Positions 47,501-61,800 of a DNA stretch of 64,000 nucleotides are shown here, piece after piece. The notes beneath the pieces were generated by a model that ran no database searches, was not told the DNA's origin, and worked only from the letters and a program-made list of their open reading frames with translations. Location of the stretch: contig OX235275.1 of NCBI GenBank assembly GCA_944472155.2, positions 55,383,228-55,447,227 of the forward strand. Reading direction: 5' to 3'. The position numbers and the translations under genes are program-made. Source of the stretch: Trichobilharzia szidati (Eukaryota; Platyhelminthes; Trematoda; Strigeidida; Schistosomatidae). Each line of letters starts with the position of its first letter. Within the stretch, counting starts at the first letter, position 1.

Positions 47501-50500
47501 GACAACTTCTATTCAACAGATCTAGCTCGAATGGTAAGGGAACTTGTGAGAACATTTTTTTCCAAGCATTACAAAAGAAAAGCCAACCATCACGTCCGAG
47601 TGCTACCTATCAAGATGGCTAACTACTATACTTCACAGAGATATGTATAGTTTGGCGCGTATTCCACTGATGAACCTTCCGGAACACGATCGATTGTTAC
47701 AACCATCTTATTAACACAATCAATGCCGATGTAGAGTTCTAGCATGAAAGATGAGGAGAGTAAGGCAAAAAGAAAAAGACAAACAAAAAATAACAACCAA
47801 CTTCACTCACCGTTATGTGAAACATTTACTAGAAATCGAAATATACCCAAAATGCAATCAGTTAAAATAGTCTGATTATCGTATTGAGGTGTTTGTGATG
47901 TATTTGACAAAGATTTTATACTATTTACAGTAGATTTTTCACCAGTTGTAGTAGTGGTATTAGGAGTTTGTTGATTCGCTGATGGTGCTACTGTTGATGA
48001 TGATGGCGGTGTCGTTATTGGTAGATGACAGACACATACACGTAAACATATTAATAAACGATTCACAAGAATTCCATCACGATAATGTACTAAATACGTT
48101 TGATTGTCAGAGTTCATATAAGTCATCTATAGTAAGAAAATAAAAAGGAATAAGAGATTGTCATCGATTGTCACATATTCGCACGGAACTTAATCAATAA
48201 TATTGAAGCATTGGTTTGTAGGGATTTGATTGATTGGTTACAGAATTTCATCATTAGCTGACATCAGTTAGAGAACCATTGGAAAAACTACAGGGAGTAC
48301 TGGACAGTTGCTTCATTCTAGTTTGGGACTCTTCATTAGTACGCATCTACACCACAGCAGGGTTCGAACCTAGGACCTCCTGGTTACAAATGAGGCGACC
48401 TCTTAGACCATTAAGACACTGGGACCCGATCCAATGGCCACGGCATGAATTCCAACTTCTGCCAGGGAGTATTGGTGAAGAGTCCCAAACTAGGCTGACG
48501 AAACAGCTGGCTGTCCAGTACTCCCTGCAGGTTTTCCAATGGTTCTCTAGGCTGATTTCAGCTCATGATGATATCCTTTAAACAATATTGAAGCAGACAT
48601 ATTGCTCACTAACCACTTGTATTCACATACAGTTGGCTGAGAGCCAATGGGTTCTACCTGGTTGTTCAAACCTCACCTCGATAGCACGAATGACATTCGA
48701 ATCTATGGCCTACCCTACTTAATGATCGGATTAAGTTTCAACATGTAGAACTTTGCACAGAAACACATCACTTTCTCCAGTAACACACACTTAAAAGGTA
48801 GGGAAAAGAAATTCCACAAAAAAAAAACTATAATCAGCAGAAATGTGTGGGAGAAAAAAAATGTAGTAGCATAGGAAAACATAAAGACTTAATGGAACTA
48901 AGCGATAACACGGAATGAATGTGCATCTGTAACTACTGAGAACAGCTGAGAGTTATATCACATTCAAGGATCTGATGAATGAATTGATGACAGGTTTAGA
49001 CATCTGATCACCTTTAACTTCTTCCCAGCACAACCAGTGGGCTGGCTATGCTTACCCCCTACTACAACCACTACTATTAAGTGATTCGTATAACCGATAT
49101 GTACTTAACAAATGATTTTACTACACTCAAAAAGCGCCAAAATAGAGATGTCATTTCATCAATGAAACTTTAAAATGAATGCATAACAAAATAAATATAA
49201 AAGTAATAATAGCAAGCTGGGCAATGTATCCTCACATTACAATATTTACAATAGAATAGAATATATAGGCATTATTTAGTACACCAATTTATTTTTCTTT
49301 GTCAAAAGAGAAAGTCTCAGTAATTTAGAGTAGGCAGGTGATGACATAATCCTGTTAAGTGACTAAACCTAGGGAAAAAAGGTCTCTCTAATAAAATTCT
49401 GACTAACCAAGTAGTTAGTCTGTATCGATATCCACAGATAATAAATTGGTTAAATGCATCAAGCTAATTGAATTGTTTGAGTAGTAGACACCACTTGGTA
49501 ACCCCCCCGTGGCTTATCAAACCTCTACTGGCTTTCATTAATTTTTGTATGATGCCTAATTATTATTCCACTCAAGTATTGGTTTGTACGGATTTGGTTG
49601 ATTAATTACAGGATTTCATCATGAGCTGACCAGTGGTTAGAGAACCATTGGAAAACCTGCAGGGAGTACTGGACAGCTGTCTCGTCCGAGTTTGGTACTC
49701 TTCATCAGTACGCACCCACTGCACTAGGACGAAACAGCTGTCCAGTACTCCCTGCAGGTTTTCTAATAGTTCTTTAACTGATGTCAGCACATGATGAAAT
49801 CCTGTAACCTATTACTCAACTGTTAAGCTCACTGGGAATAGGTGCTCAGTAGATCTAATGTGGTGTATTTATGGAATGGATGGATCTATTGAATTTGAAG
49901 AATGTAAGAATACTTCAGGTACTTTAAAATCCCTAGCGGCATTGTTAGCGTACACAATAAGACACTTTTCCAATTTTTAAGCAAAGATTTAATGTGTATC
50001 AGATAATTCAGGAGATGACTGAAGCAGAATTTTTATATGTACTAGGCCATGAGAGTCAAATCTATGTGAATATGGATGATATTATACAGTTGCACCTAGG
50101 CTGAAATAGATAAAGTAGGATGTTAATCTATAACTCACTGGTTGGATAAACTTCACGGACTACTGGGAATGGAGCCGCATATCAACCTCACAGTGTATCC
50201 TTTTACACTATTTAACATAAGAAAACAACAATATTGTCTTTCAGAATGGTAACAACACTGGGGATTCTCTCTCAGTACGACTGAAAAACATATTCGTGTG
50301 TAACTGTGGATCACTGGTTTAAGCACCCGGATGAACAATCATTGGATTCACAGAATTCGGACTTCGATACAAACACTAAGGTCTCGGCAGTTGTGTAGTA
50401 GTAGTATAGTGGTGAGAGCTGTCTGCTAGCCAAAATTGGTAGGCAGCAGTTTATGTGTCAATGTTTACGTCCCAAATCGGGGTCATGAGAAAAAACAAGA

Positions 50501-53500
50501 ACAAAGCCTAACACCATGAACTCAACGACCAATCACAGTAGATTTGGCGTGGGCAGATACGATTAGCAAATATATTACCGGACTGTCGAAGAAACGACCA
50601 CAAAGAGATGACAAAATAACCTTCAGCAAGAAAACAACCAATCACAAGACGTTGCTTCTCTGCTAACAATAACAAATAGTACTGTACATAAAAATCTATA
50701 AATATCTGTTTATTTTCCATATTAGTTTGTTTATCAGGTATATCACACAGTGAAACAGTATTATTTACAGGATGACGTTTCGAACAAAATTTATTGTTCA
50801 TAATCATATCAATTGTGATCACAAGACTTTGACACTTGAGTTTTATAGCTTTCTTTGTTTTCTCCAATTTGTCGTAGCGATTGAAACGTTCACCCCCACC
50901 CCAAAAGTACGGTGGAGGTACGTAGATGACACATTCACTGTACTTAGAACACAATATATAGATAGGTTTTTCGAACACAAACTCGAAGGTTGAAGCAATT
51001 CAATTCACTTATGAATTGGAAAATCAGAAAGGGGAGCTCCCAACGTTAGATTGCAACGTGAAGAGGAAAGAAGATGGGAAGTTAAACACAGTAGTGTTTA
51101 CGGGAAACCCACACACTCAAACAGATGCTTGGACTTCCGATCATCCCACCCATCCTATGTCAGTAAAAATAGGATTGGTGAAATGTTTAAATGACAGAGC
51201 ACAAAAACTAAGTAGTACCAAGGAAAATCTAAAACAGGAACTGATACATATAAAAGAAGCCTTGAAACTTAATAATTACCCGGATAAATTAGTCAGGAAA
51301 TATGTAAGGAAATGTAAAAATAAAATAAATAATGATAATAGCGATAGTGATAATAACAATAATAATGATAATAGTGACAATAATAATAATAATAATATTG
51401 ATGACGACACCAATAATAAAGAGTCTAAATCATCAGTAGTAATTCCATACAAGGAAGGAACCTCGGAAACCACCTTACGCAGAATTCTTAACAATACAGG
51501 CAGGCATAAAAGTGGCTGGCATTCAAACCATGCACAAACTCAATTAGAAACAAGCTTTGTCTGTTAAAGGATCTTGCCTGTGGAGCCTTTAAAACAAAAC
51601 AATTTAGTTTATCTAATACCCCGCCTGCAATGATTGTTAGGTCAAATACATAGGTCAAACTAGTAGAACAGGGGCAGTCAGACTAGCTGAACATAAAAAC
51701 TTAGCAAAATCTAAATTGGTTGATCCAAATAAGATAAGAAATCTAGAGAATAGTTCAGCTATAGCACTACATGCAGTCACACACAACCATACAATAGGAT
51801 GGGATAGGATGACAGTTTTAAAATCTAATGTCACAGGATATAGGGAGAGATTGATAACAGAAGCTTTGTTTATCGAATCAACTGCAAATATATGTGATAG
51901 GAATGATTCATCACCTGTCCCCGGTATCTGGAAAATTCTACTCCCCCTACGACAAATTGGAGAAAACAAAGAAAGCTATAAAACTCAAGTGTCAAAGTCT
52001 TGTGATCACAATTGATATGATTATGAACAATAAATTTTGTTCGAAACGTCATCCTGTAAATAATACTGTTTCACTGTGTGATATACCTGATAAACAAACT
52101 AATATGGAATTACTTACTACCACAGTGCCCAAGTTTTACACGTATATTAATCTGTTGATTTTCTCAATAAACGATCTGTTGTCTGGCCCTTATCTTCGGT
52201 CGTTACAGCTTCCTTTCTTATAAATAATATTTATGACTCATGAACAAATGCATGCAAATGCAATTAGCTTATGAGTGATTAGGATATACACATATATTTT
52301 GATTGCACACTAGTCATTAACTAGTGTAATGCGTTTAGTCCTATCTTCGCTGCAGACTGAATTCTATCAGTCAAACTTGCAATGTGGCCACCATGCTAGG
52401 TGGCTCACCTGGGCTTCCTGCCGATTGCCTCCAACCATCTAATCGGATATATATATAAAACATGGCAACATTCTTACATCAACTATAAACACAGAGTACA
52501 CGCTGAACCTTTTCTAGTTTTGTGGATTACATTAGCAGTGTATAAACGACATGTCACATGTCACCTTTCGCGGTGGGTTTCGGGGGTGCATTCTGCATTT
52601 CCTATCTGTAATTTTAATATCTTTCTATACCATATTCAACATGAAAAGACAAGCTGTCTTTGATCATAGGTGTCTGCGTTCTATCTCCCGTGTGATGTGG
52701 TATAATAAGGTGAGCAATATTGAGGTTAGGCATCAGTCGAGTACTAGGTGAGTAGGGGAAATCAGTCGACGGAACTGTGAAATTACATCGACTGAGATGG
52801 TTAAGACATGTGTTACGCATACCCGCCTAGTCATCGCCTTCCCCTACAGTGGGCAATGTTAGCTGATATAGGGCCAGGCTGGAAAAGAGCTAGTAGCGGT
52901 CAAACGAAAACATGTCACCAGTCAATGTAATCTACAACAGTTAGTCTAAGCCATGTAGGAAGGTGTAGACTTCCTGGTTGGGGTCCTCGGGACGGTAAAA
53001 ACCAATGGTTGGAAACAATTGATGACATGGCTCAAAATCTTTCTCAATAGCTGGTGCAGATGCATCCACTCCTTGTGACTTATGATTTCCAATTAAACTG
53101 TTTTGTTCTTCGTTATTACTATTCCTTTGTCTCACACCTCAACTTTCTGTCTCTAATATGCATTTCTCCTACTTTCTTCTTTTCTGGCTTTGTGTGCTAC
53201 ATGGAGGGAGTGTGGAGACTTGAACTGCCGCACATATATGCAAAGTTCTATGTCGAATACAGACAGACAGACATATTCAACTTATCATTACTTAGGGTAA
53301 ATATTGTCTATAAGTTATGATCATTTACACACACACAGAGTGCACTGAATGAATATCAGTTTCGTCCTATTTTGAGACTCTTCAACAGTATGAACCCATA
53401 GACTTAAAAGGAGTTAAACTTACACATAAAAAGGTGTTTCCTGTTCCGTTATCAAAAAAACGATAAACTGGGGATTAGGATGATTCTTCTTCTCCTCCAC

Positions 53501-55836
53501 AAATATAGAACCTGAATAGTTTGCCTGTACCATAATCTTGTTACATCCTCTTAGACCAGGTAGTATTTACTGAGCAGTTATTTCGTCCCAGTCTGGGACT
53601 CTTCAGGACCATTCAGTCACTGGGAAAGATTCAATGGCCTGTGAATTCTAACCTCTGCCAATCTGCGGTAAATATACAGCACAACCCGACAGCCTATGTT
53701 ATCGATGAGTAACTGACCCCTAAAGCTTATGCATAATACCATTTTCTCAAAATTAAAGAAGAATAAAAATGGTATCAATATGTTAGTGTTATTAAAACAC
53801 TATTGAGGTGAAAAAAGAGAACTTACATTTTCTAGTAGCCTAGTATAATGACAAACTCGTTTAAGCCTATCCAAAGCAAAATTGTCAATCCCTGTCGTTG
53901 AACGCCACATTGGCTTTACGCGTTGAGATTTATTGGCTGGATCTAAATCGGCTAAATAATCTACAGCATCTGAAGCGGCGTCTGCTACTCGATCTAATCC
54001 ACCACCATTACGTAGTTCTGCTTTGAACCAATCACCAGCTTTACGTGTACCGAAATTGAGGATAGATTCAATAACTAAATCTGATGTCTACAAAGAAGAA
54101 AGCGTAAAGACAGTGAAATTCACAGTAGAACACTAATAAAAGCATATTGTTTCTGTTTCGACTCTCTGTCTATGGGGATATTGTTTAAAAATTATTAATT
54201 AAAACAAACGTAGTACAATTTATGAGCACTAATAGATGCGCTACACAAATTTTCATAGTTTGTGCAGAGGCTGAGATGCGCTGCCCGAACGACCAGACCG
54301 AGGCATGTGATCATCCTGAGGGACAACTCCACCCCCCGACTCGGGCCTTTGACTTGAAATCTGAACCACACCACAAGGCAGTCGAGAAGCCGCATCCCCA
54401 TGGTTTCTGGTAACCTAAAACAGGTTCACACGCTATTTCATCCGTTTGGATTCGCAAAGGGACTGTTGAGTGGCATTTAATTCAGATCCTATCACGCGGA
54501 ATACATGTCAAAGACTATTGGTATTTAATATATTACAACTTTTCATCTGTAACATGTCGTCTAAAATGATCAGATCATCTTTCAGCATACAGTGACCTCT
54601 CTAGGTAGCTTCAGTAACTTGAATATGAACATCATGAATGTTGCCTGAGGTAGCTTTTTATGTTTTCACACCGCTAACACTGAAAAAGGCACACAAGAAA
54701 GCGGAAGGGATCAGCCCATTTTGTGATAGTAAAATGGAAAGCAGCTGTTACGAGTAGTGCTTGCTCTTCATACAAATGTGATCTAAAAGATCGAATTGCT
54801 GTTTTGTCGAGTGGTGTGACTCAGCCTCAAACAGTCTGACTGCAGTACTACTGGGTGAGACGAGTTCGAATCTCAGAAGGGACATCAGCTCCTTCAAGGC
54901 TGTAGACACGCCATGCTGACTGGTGAGTGCCAACTAGCACGAAATCTAGGTCAGGCAAGGCTTCCTGTGGCCGATTGCCTCCACCCATCTAATATCATCA
55001 AATCAATGTGCACCGTGATGGCGAGCTACTTAGTGGCATAGTGGCCACATTGCAAACCTGACTGACTCATAGAATTCAGTCTTCACCAAAGAAAGGACTA
55101 TGAAATTCATCGTCTGCAAATTAAACAATCCACAGGTGGAAACTCTTCACAGTTTTACTTGGAAACACAAAACTTTAGGATTACAATATATACGGCTTCC
55201 TACTTAGATAGGGGAAATCATCATCAAGAAAGGAAGTAAGCCGTCAATGGGAAATCAATTGTGTTGGTTTTGGTATTTACGAGTGCTTCAGAAACTATAA
55301 AGTCAGGACCCCCTATTTTAATGGTTCGTTCCCTCAGTTTCGAGTTGAATACAGGGCTTGTAACTTGTTCACCTCTATCATTTTTAGCTGTCTCCACAAA
55401 TGACCATAAGCCTTCATTTTTGTTACTCATGTGATCTCCACGTCCAACTGGTGGCTTCGTCATTCAGATTCTATTCGACAGCTGGAGCATGGGATTTCAC
55501 TTAACAGTCTCTACAACGAATGGTCACCAACGTATGTCCATCTTCATTTCCTCTTACATATATATACTTTGGGCAATAAGTTATAGGCTGGTTCGCATCC
55601 TGTCAGAATTGCTTGTTGCTTATGCTTTCCAGTCGAACGCCTAACCATCTTCAGTATCCAGAGAAGGCAAATATAGATTTGAAAGTTTGAAACAGTTGAC
55701 TGTTAGAAGGAAATGCTTTTCACGAAATATTTATTTATTTTATTTAGTAGCTTGCTATTAAGGAGTAATGTCAAAGATCTCTTAGATAGATTATATTTCA
55801 TGAGATTGCTTACATTTATTTTCCTCTAAAAATTCT

Positions 55837-55868
<32 letters not shown>

Positions 55869-58800
55869 GGTGCATTTCTTGGTTCCCAGAGAAAATCTTC
55901 AGAAAACATGTTCAGTCTCACACACACACACACACACACTGGCCAAGGTTCACCACATATATATTTCATCACCATAGATAATTTCCAAAGCTCAATTATT
56001 TTATTTTTTATTTTTGATTACAGCTTGATGCCACACCGTATTTTCAGTACAAGTATGGAATTTTCAGAATGGATATCGGTAGCCCAAATTTTGCAGGCCA
56101 ACCATAGATATCAGGTGTGCGTCGGCAGGGGATCGAACCCCGCCCAGACCATGTGTATGGTCGGCGAGAGTCCTAACCACTGTGCCACCGGCGCACAAAG
56201 CCAACTCCTCGACCGGGAATCGAACCCGGGCCTTCCACGTGACAGGCGCAGATACTCACCACTACTATACTACCGAGGAGCACTACTCATCATATATTAT
56301 ATCATATAATTGCAGTCAAGAGACAATAAAAGCTTTGCAAAAGAAGAAACCATTCAGGTTATAGAGCGTCAATTAGGCAGTTTCATCGTCGTATTTCCGA
56401 ACATCATCCAGCATGGTTAAGCAAGGGACAAACAAGATCTATTCGTAGTTCTATTTTAGCACACCTTGTTGATACTGAGCATAAGGTTGATGTTAATACT
56501 GCATTTAAAATTATTTATCGCATTCCGACTAATCTTAATTTTGCTCCACGAGTTCGTCTTCTACAGACAGCTGAGGCAATAGGAATCCACCTGAAGAAGC
56601 CAAGCCTAGGTGTTCAAAAGAAATTTGTACAACCACTTTCCTTACCTTGGCCATCGTTACAAGAATGCATAAACAGGACTACGTCACCCCCCTCCTCCTA
56701 AACTTATTAAATTATAATTGTCCAAATTATTTTATTTTTATTTATTTTGACCACTTCATCTTTAATTACGTGTTATCCTTGTAAAATTAATTTATTCTAA
56801 CCATTTCTACCTTATAATGGTGTGTACTGATTTTCTTCGTTAATTATCAACCCATTGACATGTTGACACTGACTAATTATTGTTAACAAACATATCAGTG
56901 CCACTTGATTGGTAAACTGTTGTGTATTGTAATAAAAATGCTATGCGTATATATTAGAGTAGAGCCAGAGAGAGATGAGAATCGAATTGAAAAGTAAATA
57001 TTTCTTCGCTCAATCCAGGTGTTTTCCAAATGTTTAAATGGGGATATTTTCTATATTTAAAAAAAATACACCAGAGCAGAACAAAAATTTTCTCAATTCA
57101 ACCAGTGAGAGAAAGAAAGAAAGAGAGAACTCACTGTCAATTGACGCGTCATCTGTAAATGTCTAGTGTTTAAATTCAAATTCATTGAAGGTTTAGATCC
57201 AAGTGGTAATAGCGGTCGCTTTCCAGCACCACCACCACCACCAGAGAACAAGGCAAGGTTGGATGAAATACCGCCACCACCACCACTAGAATTAGAATTA
57301 TTCCCAGTATCTGTAAGCGTATTTGAGGTAATTGATGATAAATTCTTTGAATTATTATTATGATGATTATTATTACTATTACTATTGCTGTTCTGGTGTA
57401 AACCGTCCAGTAATTGTCGAACTCGTGCACGTACACGTTCAGCTTCTTTACTCTTACTGGCTTCAGTGTGACCAGTTGTACCGTTTGTATTTGCTGAAAA
57501 GAAGAAGAGGAAGAAAAAAATCCATTAAAAATGAGAAGAATGTTAGTTACTCAGCAACACAGTTGGCAATGAGCCGCATCTGGGGTGGAGTTTCAATCGA
57601 ACGCTTAGGATCAATGAGCCACAGCTCCATAAAATTTAAATCTATAAAAGAATTCTCTCCCCCCACACTTTAAGGAAGGCATCTGATGTCTGTTATCATA
57701 ATATAAAAAGAATTACACTTAAACCATAGTGTAACGCTTGAATAAACAAAATTTCAGGGATGTTATAGCACTTTAAAAAGTCACAAAAGCTAATTGAGGC
57801 TAATTAGAGCGTATATATAATACACAATTGAGGAGGGGAAGTCAAATAGACAGTAGCAGAACTGAAAAACTCTTAGAAGATTACGAAGCCTACAATGAAG
57901 ACTTGCGAATTTCTTATTATTATTCTCTTTGGGTTCTGATTGGAACATAGGCGGGGGGGGGGAGCTTCAGCAGCACTGTTCTCTGCAGTCTTTTCCAGCT
58001 GTCTCCATTTATTATTACCTAAAATAACCGAAGTTCGTACTTTGGAAAAACACAACAACACTCAATAACAAGAATACGCCTTATGTTAAGGAGTTAAAAT
58101 AATCAGACGCATCAATACATAAGGTTGAAAGGTGACTTATGAATTTAGACAATCTAATATTAGATGGTTGGAGGCAATCGGCCACAGGAAGCCTTGAAGG
58201 CGTCTCAGCAACCTTGAAGGAACTCATGTCCCACGTCTGAGATTCGAACCCACGTCACCCAGTGAGGACTGCAGTCAGAGACGTTACCACTGAGCTATTC
58301 GGGCTCGCGATTGACCGCCTGTAGGACTGTAGTGGGTAGTTTGATTGGACACTAGTAACTAATATGACGTATCTAGTCCTTTCTTTGGTGCAGACTGAAT
58401 TCTATGAGTCAGTCAGGTTCGCAATGTGGCCACCATTCTAGGTAGCTAGCCATCAGTGGTAACGTCTCTGACTGGGTGACGCTGGTTCGAATCTCAGAAG
58501 GGACATGAGTTCCTTCAAGGTTGCAGATACGCCTTCAAGGCTTCCTGTGGCCGATTGCCTCCAACTATCTAATATCATCAAATCAATGTGCACCGTGATG
58601 ATTGCAAACCTGACTGATTCATAAAATTCAGTCTGCACCAAAGAAAGGACTAGACACGTCACACTAGTTACTAGTGTCCAATCAAACTAGACAATCTAAT
58701 ATATCATGCAATATCCCAGTTTCGAGACCTACTCACTCTACCTATTTGAGCCTGGTTGGTGGGGCTGGCTATCCATCGATTTAAACTTGATTAATTATTA

Positions 58801-61800
58801 TTTTTCCTTCCTTGTCTCTTGAGTGGAACCATATGACTTCAGCAGAACCTGTCTATTATGCTTTATCATTGTTCATAAGGTTTTCATTTCCTCGGTACAT
58901 TGTCGCCTACATGCCACCACCCCACCCCAACCCGCAGACAATCACGTCCAACTCCTCGTTTCCGCCATTCGGATTACACTCAAGTGAGTGGCTGGCGCAT
59001 GAGATACTAGTAGTGAACGGCCATCACCGCAACGACAGACACTACATTCAATTTATCTCCATTTACTTCTGCATATTTATTTGGTGATAGATTCCTGACT
59101 GGTGTTCACTGTAAATTACGTACAGATAGAGAAATTGGAAATAAAACGATTGTTCAAAAAAAGAAGCAAAACCTACCATCAGGTGCAGAGAATAATTTCA
59201 GCACAATAGCAAGAGATTCAACATCTAAGATATTCGGATCACGATCTCGAGATAAAACAAACATTAATCCTGCGGAGGTAAGTGCCAGTGCCTAGAGGGA
59301 CCAAAAGAAATTGAAGAAAATTCAATTAGACACACAGATAGCCTAGAATAGACTAAAAGGTTTTCATGCTACTGAGATGACTAGAACACGTGCCAAGGTC
59401 ACCGTCTTCCTCGACGAGGAATATTGCTAACTGACCTATGATTTGGTTGGGAGAGTTAAAGATGGTCAAACTAAAGTATGACATCAATCAGTTCATCTAG
59501 TCTTTGACAGTCTGGTCTGAGCTAACCAGACCGCTAAGAACCAATGACTGGAAAGACTGTTGGTAACATTTCACTATTCTGTCTCCGGTTCTTTCAAATC
59601 TCTTTTTTTTCTAACCGTCTCTCTCTTCGAGTACTCTGTATGGAATGTGGCAAGTCGAAGTGCGTCCTTCACTTCTGTGCGAAATTCTATGTTACAGCTC
59701 AGTGAATCAGTTTCATGTCATCGAATATTTATGTAAATGACATCGATGTGTGCAGGGGAATTCACAAAACTTTAGTTAAAGAAAATAATTATACGAAAGT
59801 CAGGAGAACTGATGTTTCAATCTCCAGGGTATAAGCAACACAAGCAGTGTGGTGACAGCTGGTGATAGCTGCGAGTCAAAATTGTAGACAACAATTTACG
59901 TGTTTATGTTTACGTCCCGAATCAGGGTCATGAGAAAAAAGACAATAGCAAAGCTTAACCTTGAGGAACTCAACAACCAATCACAGAAGACTTAGCGTGT
60001 GCAAATACGATTTGCAGATATTATAGATAACTTTTGTAAGAAACGGCTACAAAGAGATGACAGAATAACCTTCAGCAAGAAAACAACCAATCAGAATATG
60101 TTGCTTCTCCGAAGTGATTTTATTTGTTACAGATTTGACCTACGAGTTGACATCAGTTAAAAACCCTAATAGAAAACCTGGGAGTACCCAAGCGGTTGTC
60201 CAGGCTGAAATAGGCTGTGAAGTGAGATTCGAACCCACGGACCCATTGACTAAAAGTCCACTACTTAAAAGGCAATGAACCATAATCTCAACCAAAACAT
60301 TTACAAATCTCAAATTAATTGCATAAAACAAATCAGAACAGTAGGATAATGACTGAGCTTTTAACGCAGAAATTTGCACAAAAGTACAGGAGTTCAAGTT
60401 ACCACACTCCATACATGGTAAAAAAAGATAGACAACAAAATAGAAATTCAAAACGAACTATAACTGACTGACTGACTGGCTTTAACATAGAACTTTTCAC
60501 CGATGTTTAGCAGTTCGAGTTGCCACATTCCCTTCATGTTGCACACAAAGCAATAGAAGAAAGTAAAAACAAACGCAAAATAGAGACAGTAAACAGAGAT
60601 ACGAGACAAAAAGAATAGTAATACGGCAGAGCAATTTAGTTTTATTGGGTATTACAAGTCACAAGGAGAGAATGCATCTGCACCAGTCATTGAGAACGAC
60701 TTCGAGACATCACTAATTGTCTCCAGCCATTGTTGTTTACCGTCACATGAGGACTCCAACCAGGAAGTCTACACCTTCCTACGTGACTGGCTGGCTTAAA
60801 CTAACTGTTGTGGATTTCCTTTGACTGATGAAGCCATTTTTCGGTTTGACCACCACGTGCTAGCTCTTTTCCAACCTGACACTGTGTCAGCTAACATTGC
60901 CCGTCAGTCGAGGAAGGCGATGGTTAGACAGGCATGCGTAACACATCTCCTAACCATCTCGGTCGATTTAACTTCACATCCTCGTCAATTGATTTCCCCT
61001 TCCGCCTACCTAGCACTCAACTGATGCCTAACCTCAATATTGCTCACCCTTTTATACCACCACTTCACACGGGAGATGGAACACAGGCACCCATGATCAA
61101 ATACAGATAGCTGACCTTTTGATGTCTTCCTCTCTCAATGGTCAGGTCTCCCAACCATAAAGGAGGATGGAGCGGTCTGCTGAGCAGTACATGAACTACA
61201 GTGATCAGAAATGTACGAGATAGAAAGAGAGAGACAGAATTGCAACGTGGAAAAACGTGAGAATCTAATGGATCTGGGAGATCATATAGAGTGAATTCAT
61301 TTGTGACACTGACACGGATATCTCTAGTCATATATCACCAATAGTCTTCAGCTGTTGGCTTCTCAACATATCGAGGTCCTCAACTAAGCAGTCTGCACCA
61401 CCCTCTCTACATAACCAGCTCAGACTGACCACCAAAGACTCCATGGACTGATGTCAAGTTCTAGTTTGACCGTCCTTAACTCTCTTCTAAACTACTAATA
61501 TTGCTCAACAAGGAAGGTGGGGGTTCGACATACACAGTGTGCCCCAGCCATCCCTCAATCGATGTGGCTTCACAACGTTGTCAGCTAACTTCGCTTTCTT
61601 ACCCAACATTTAATACCTAACCTCAAAATCAATCAAAATATTATACCACTTAACACACAGAGGATAGAACCTAAAAATCTGTGATCAAAGATCGAAATAG
61701 TCAGATGTCATACGACCCTGAGGCTGAGATTATATTCTTCATATGAAAAGTTATGCCAACACATTCCCCCTCCCCTCGAAAATATATTATATTCACACTG

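Noticed and set aside
47120..47790. A possible LTR-retrotransposon remnant in a WAPL intron
   Set aside because: No protease, RT or integrase motif, tRNA primer site or terminal repeat could be identified.
50508..52223. Matching peptides on both strands at 50.5-50.98 and 51.9-52.2 kb as a duplicated gene
   Set aside because: They lie in the identical inverted PLE arms and include non-coding terminal sequence.
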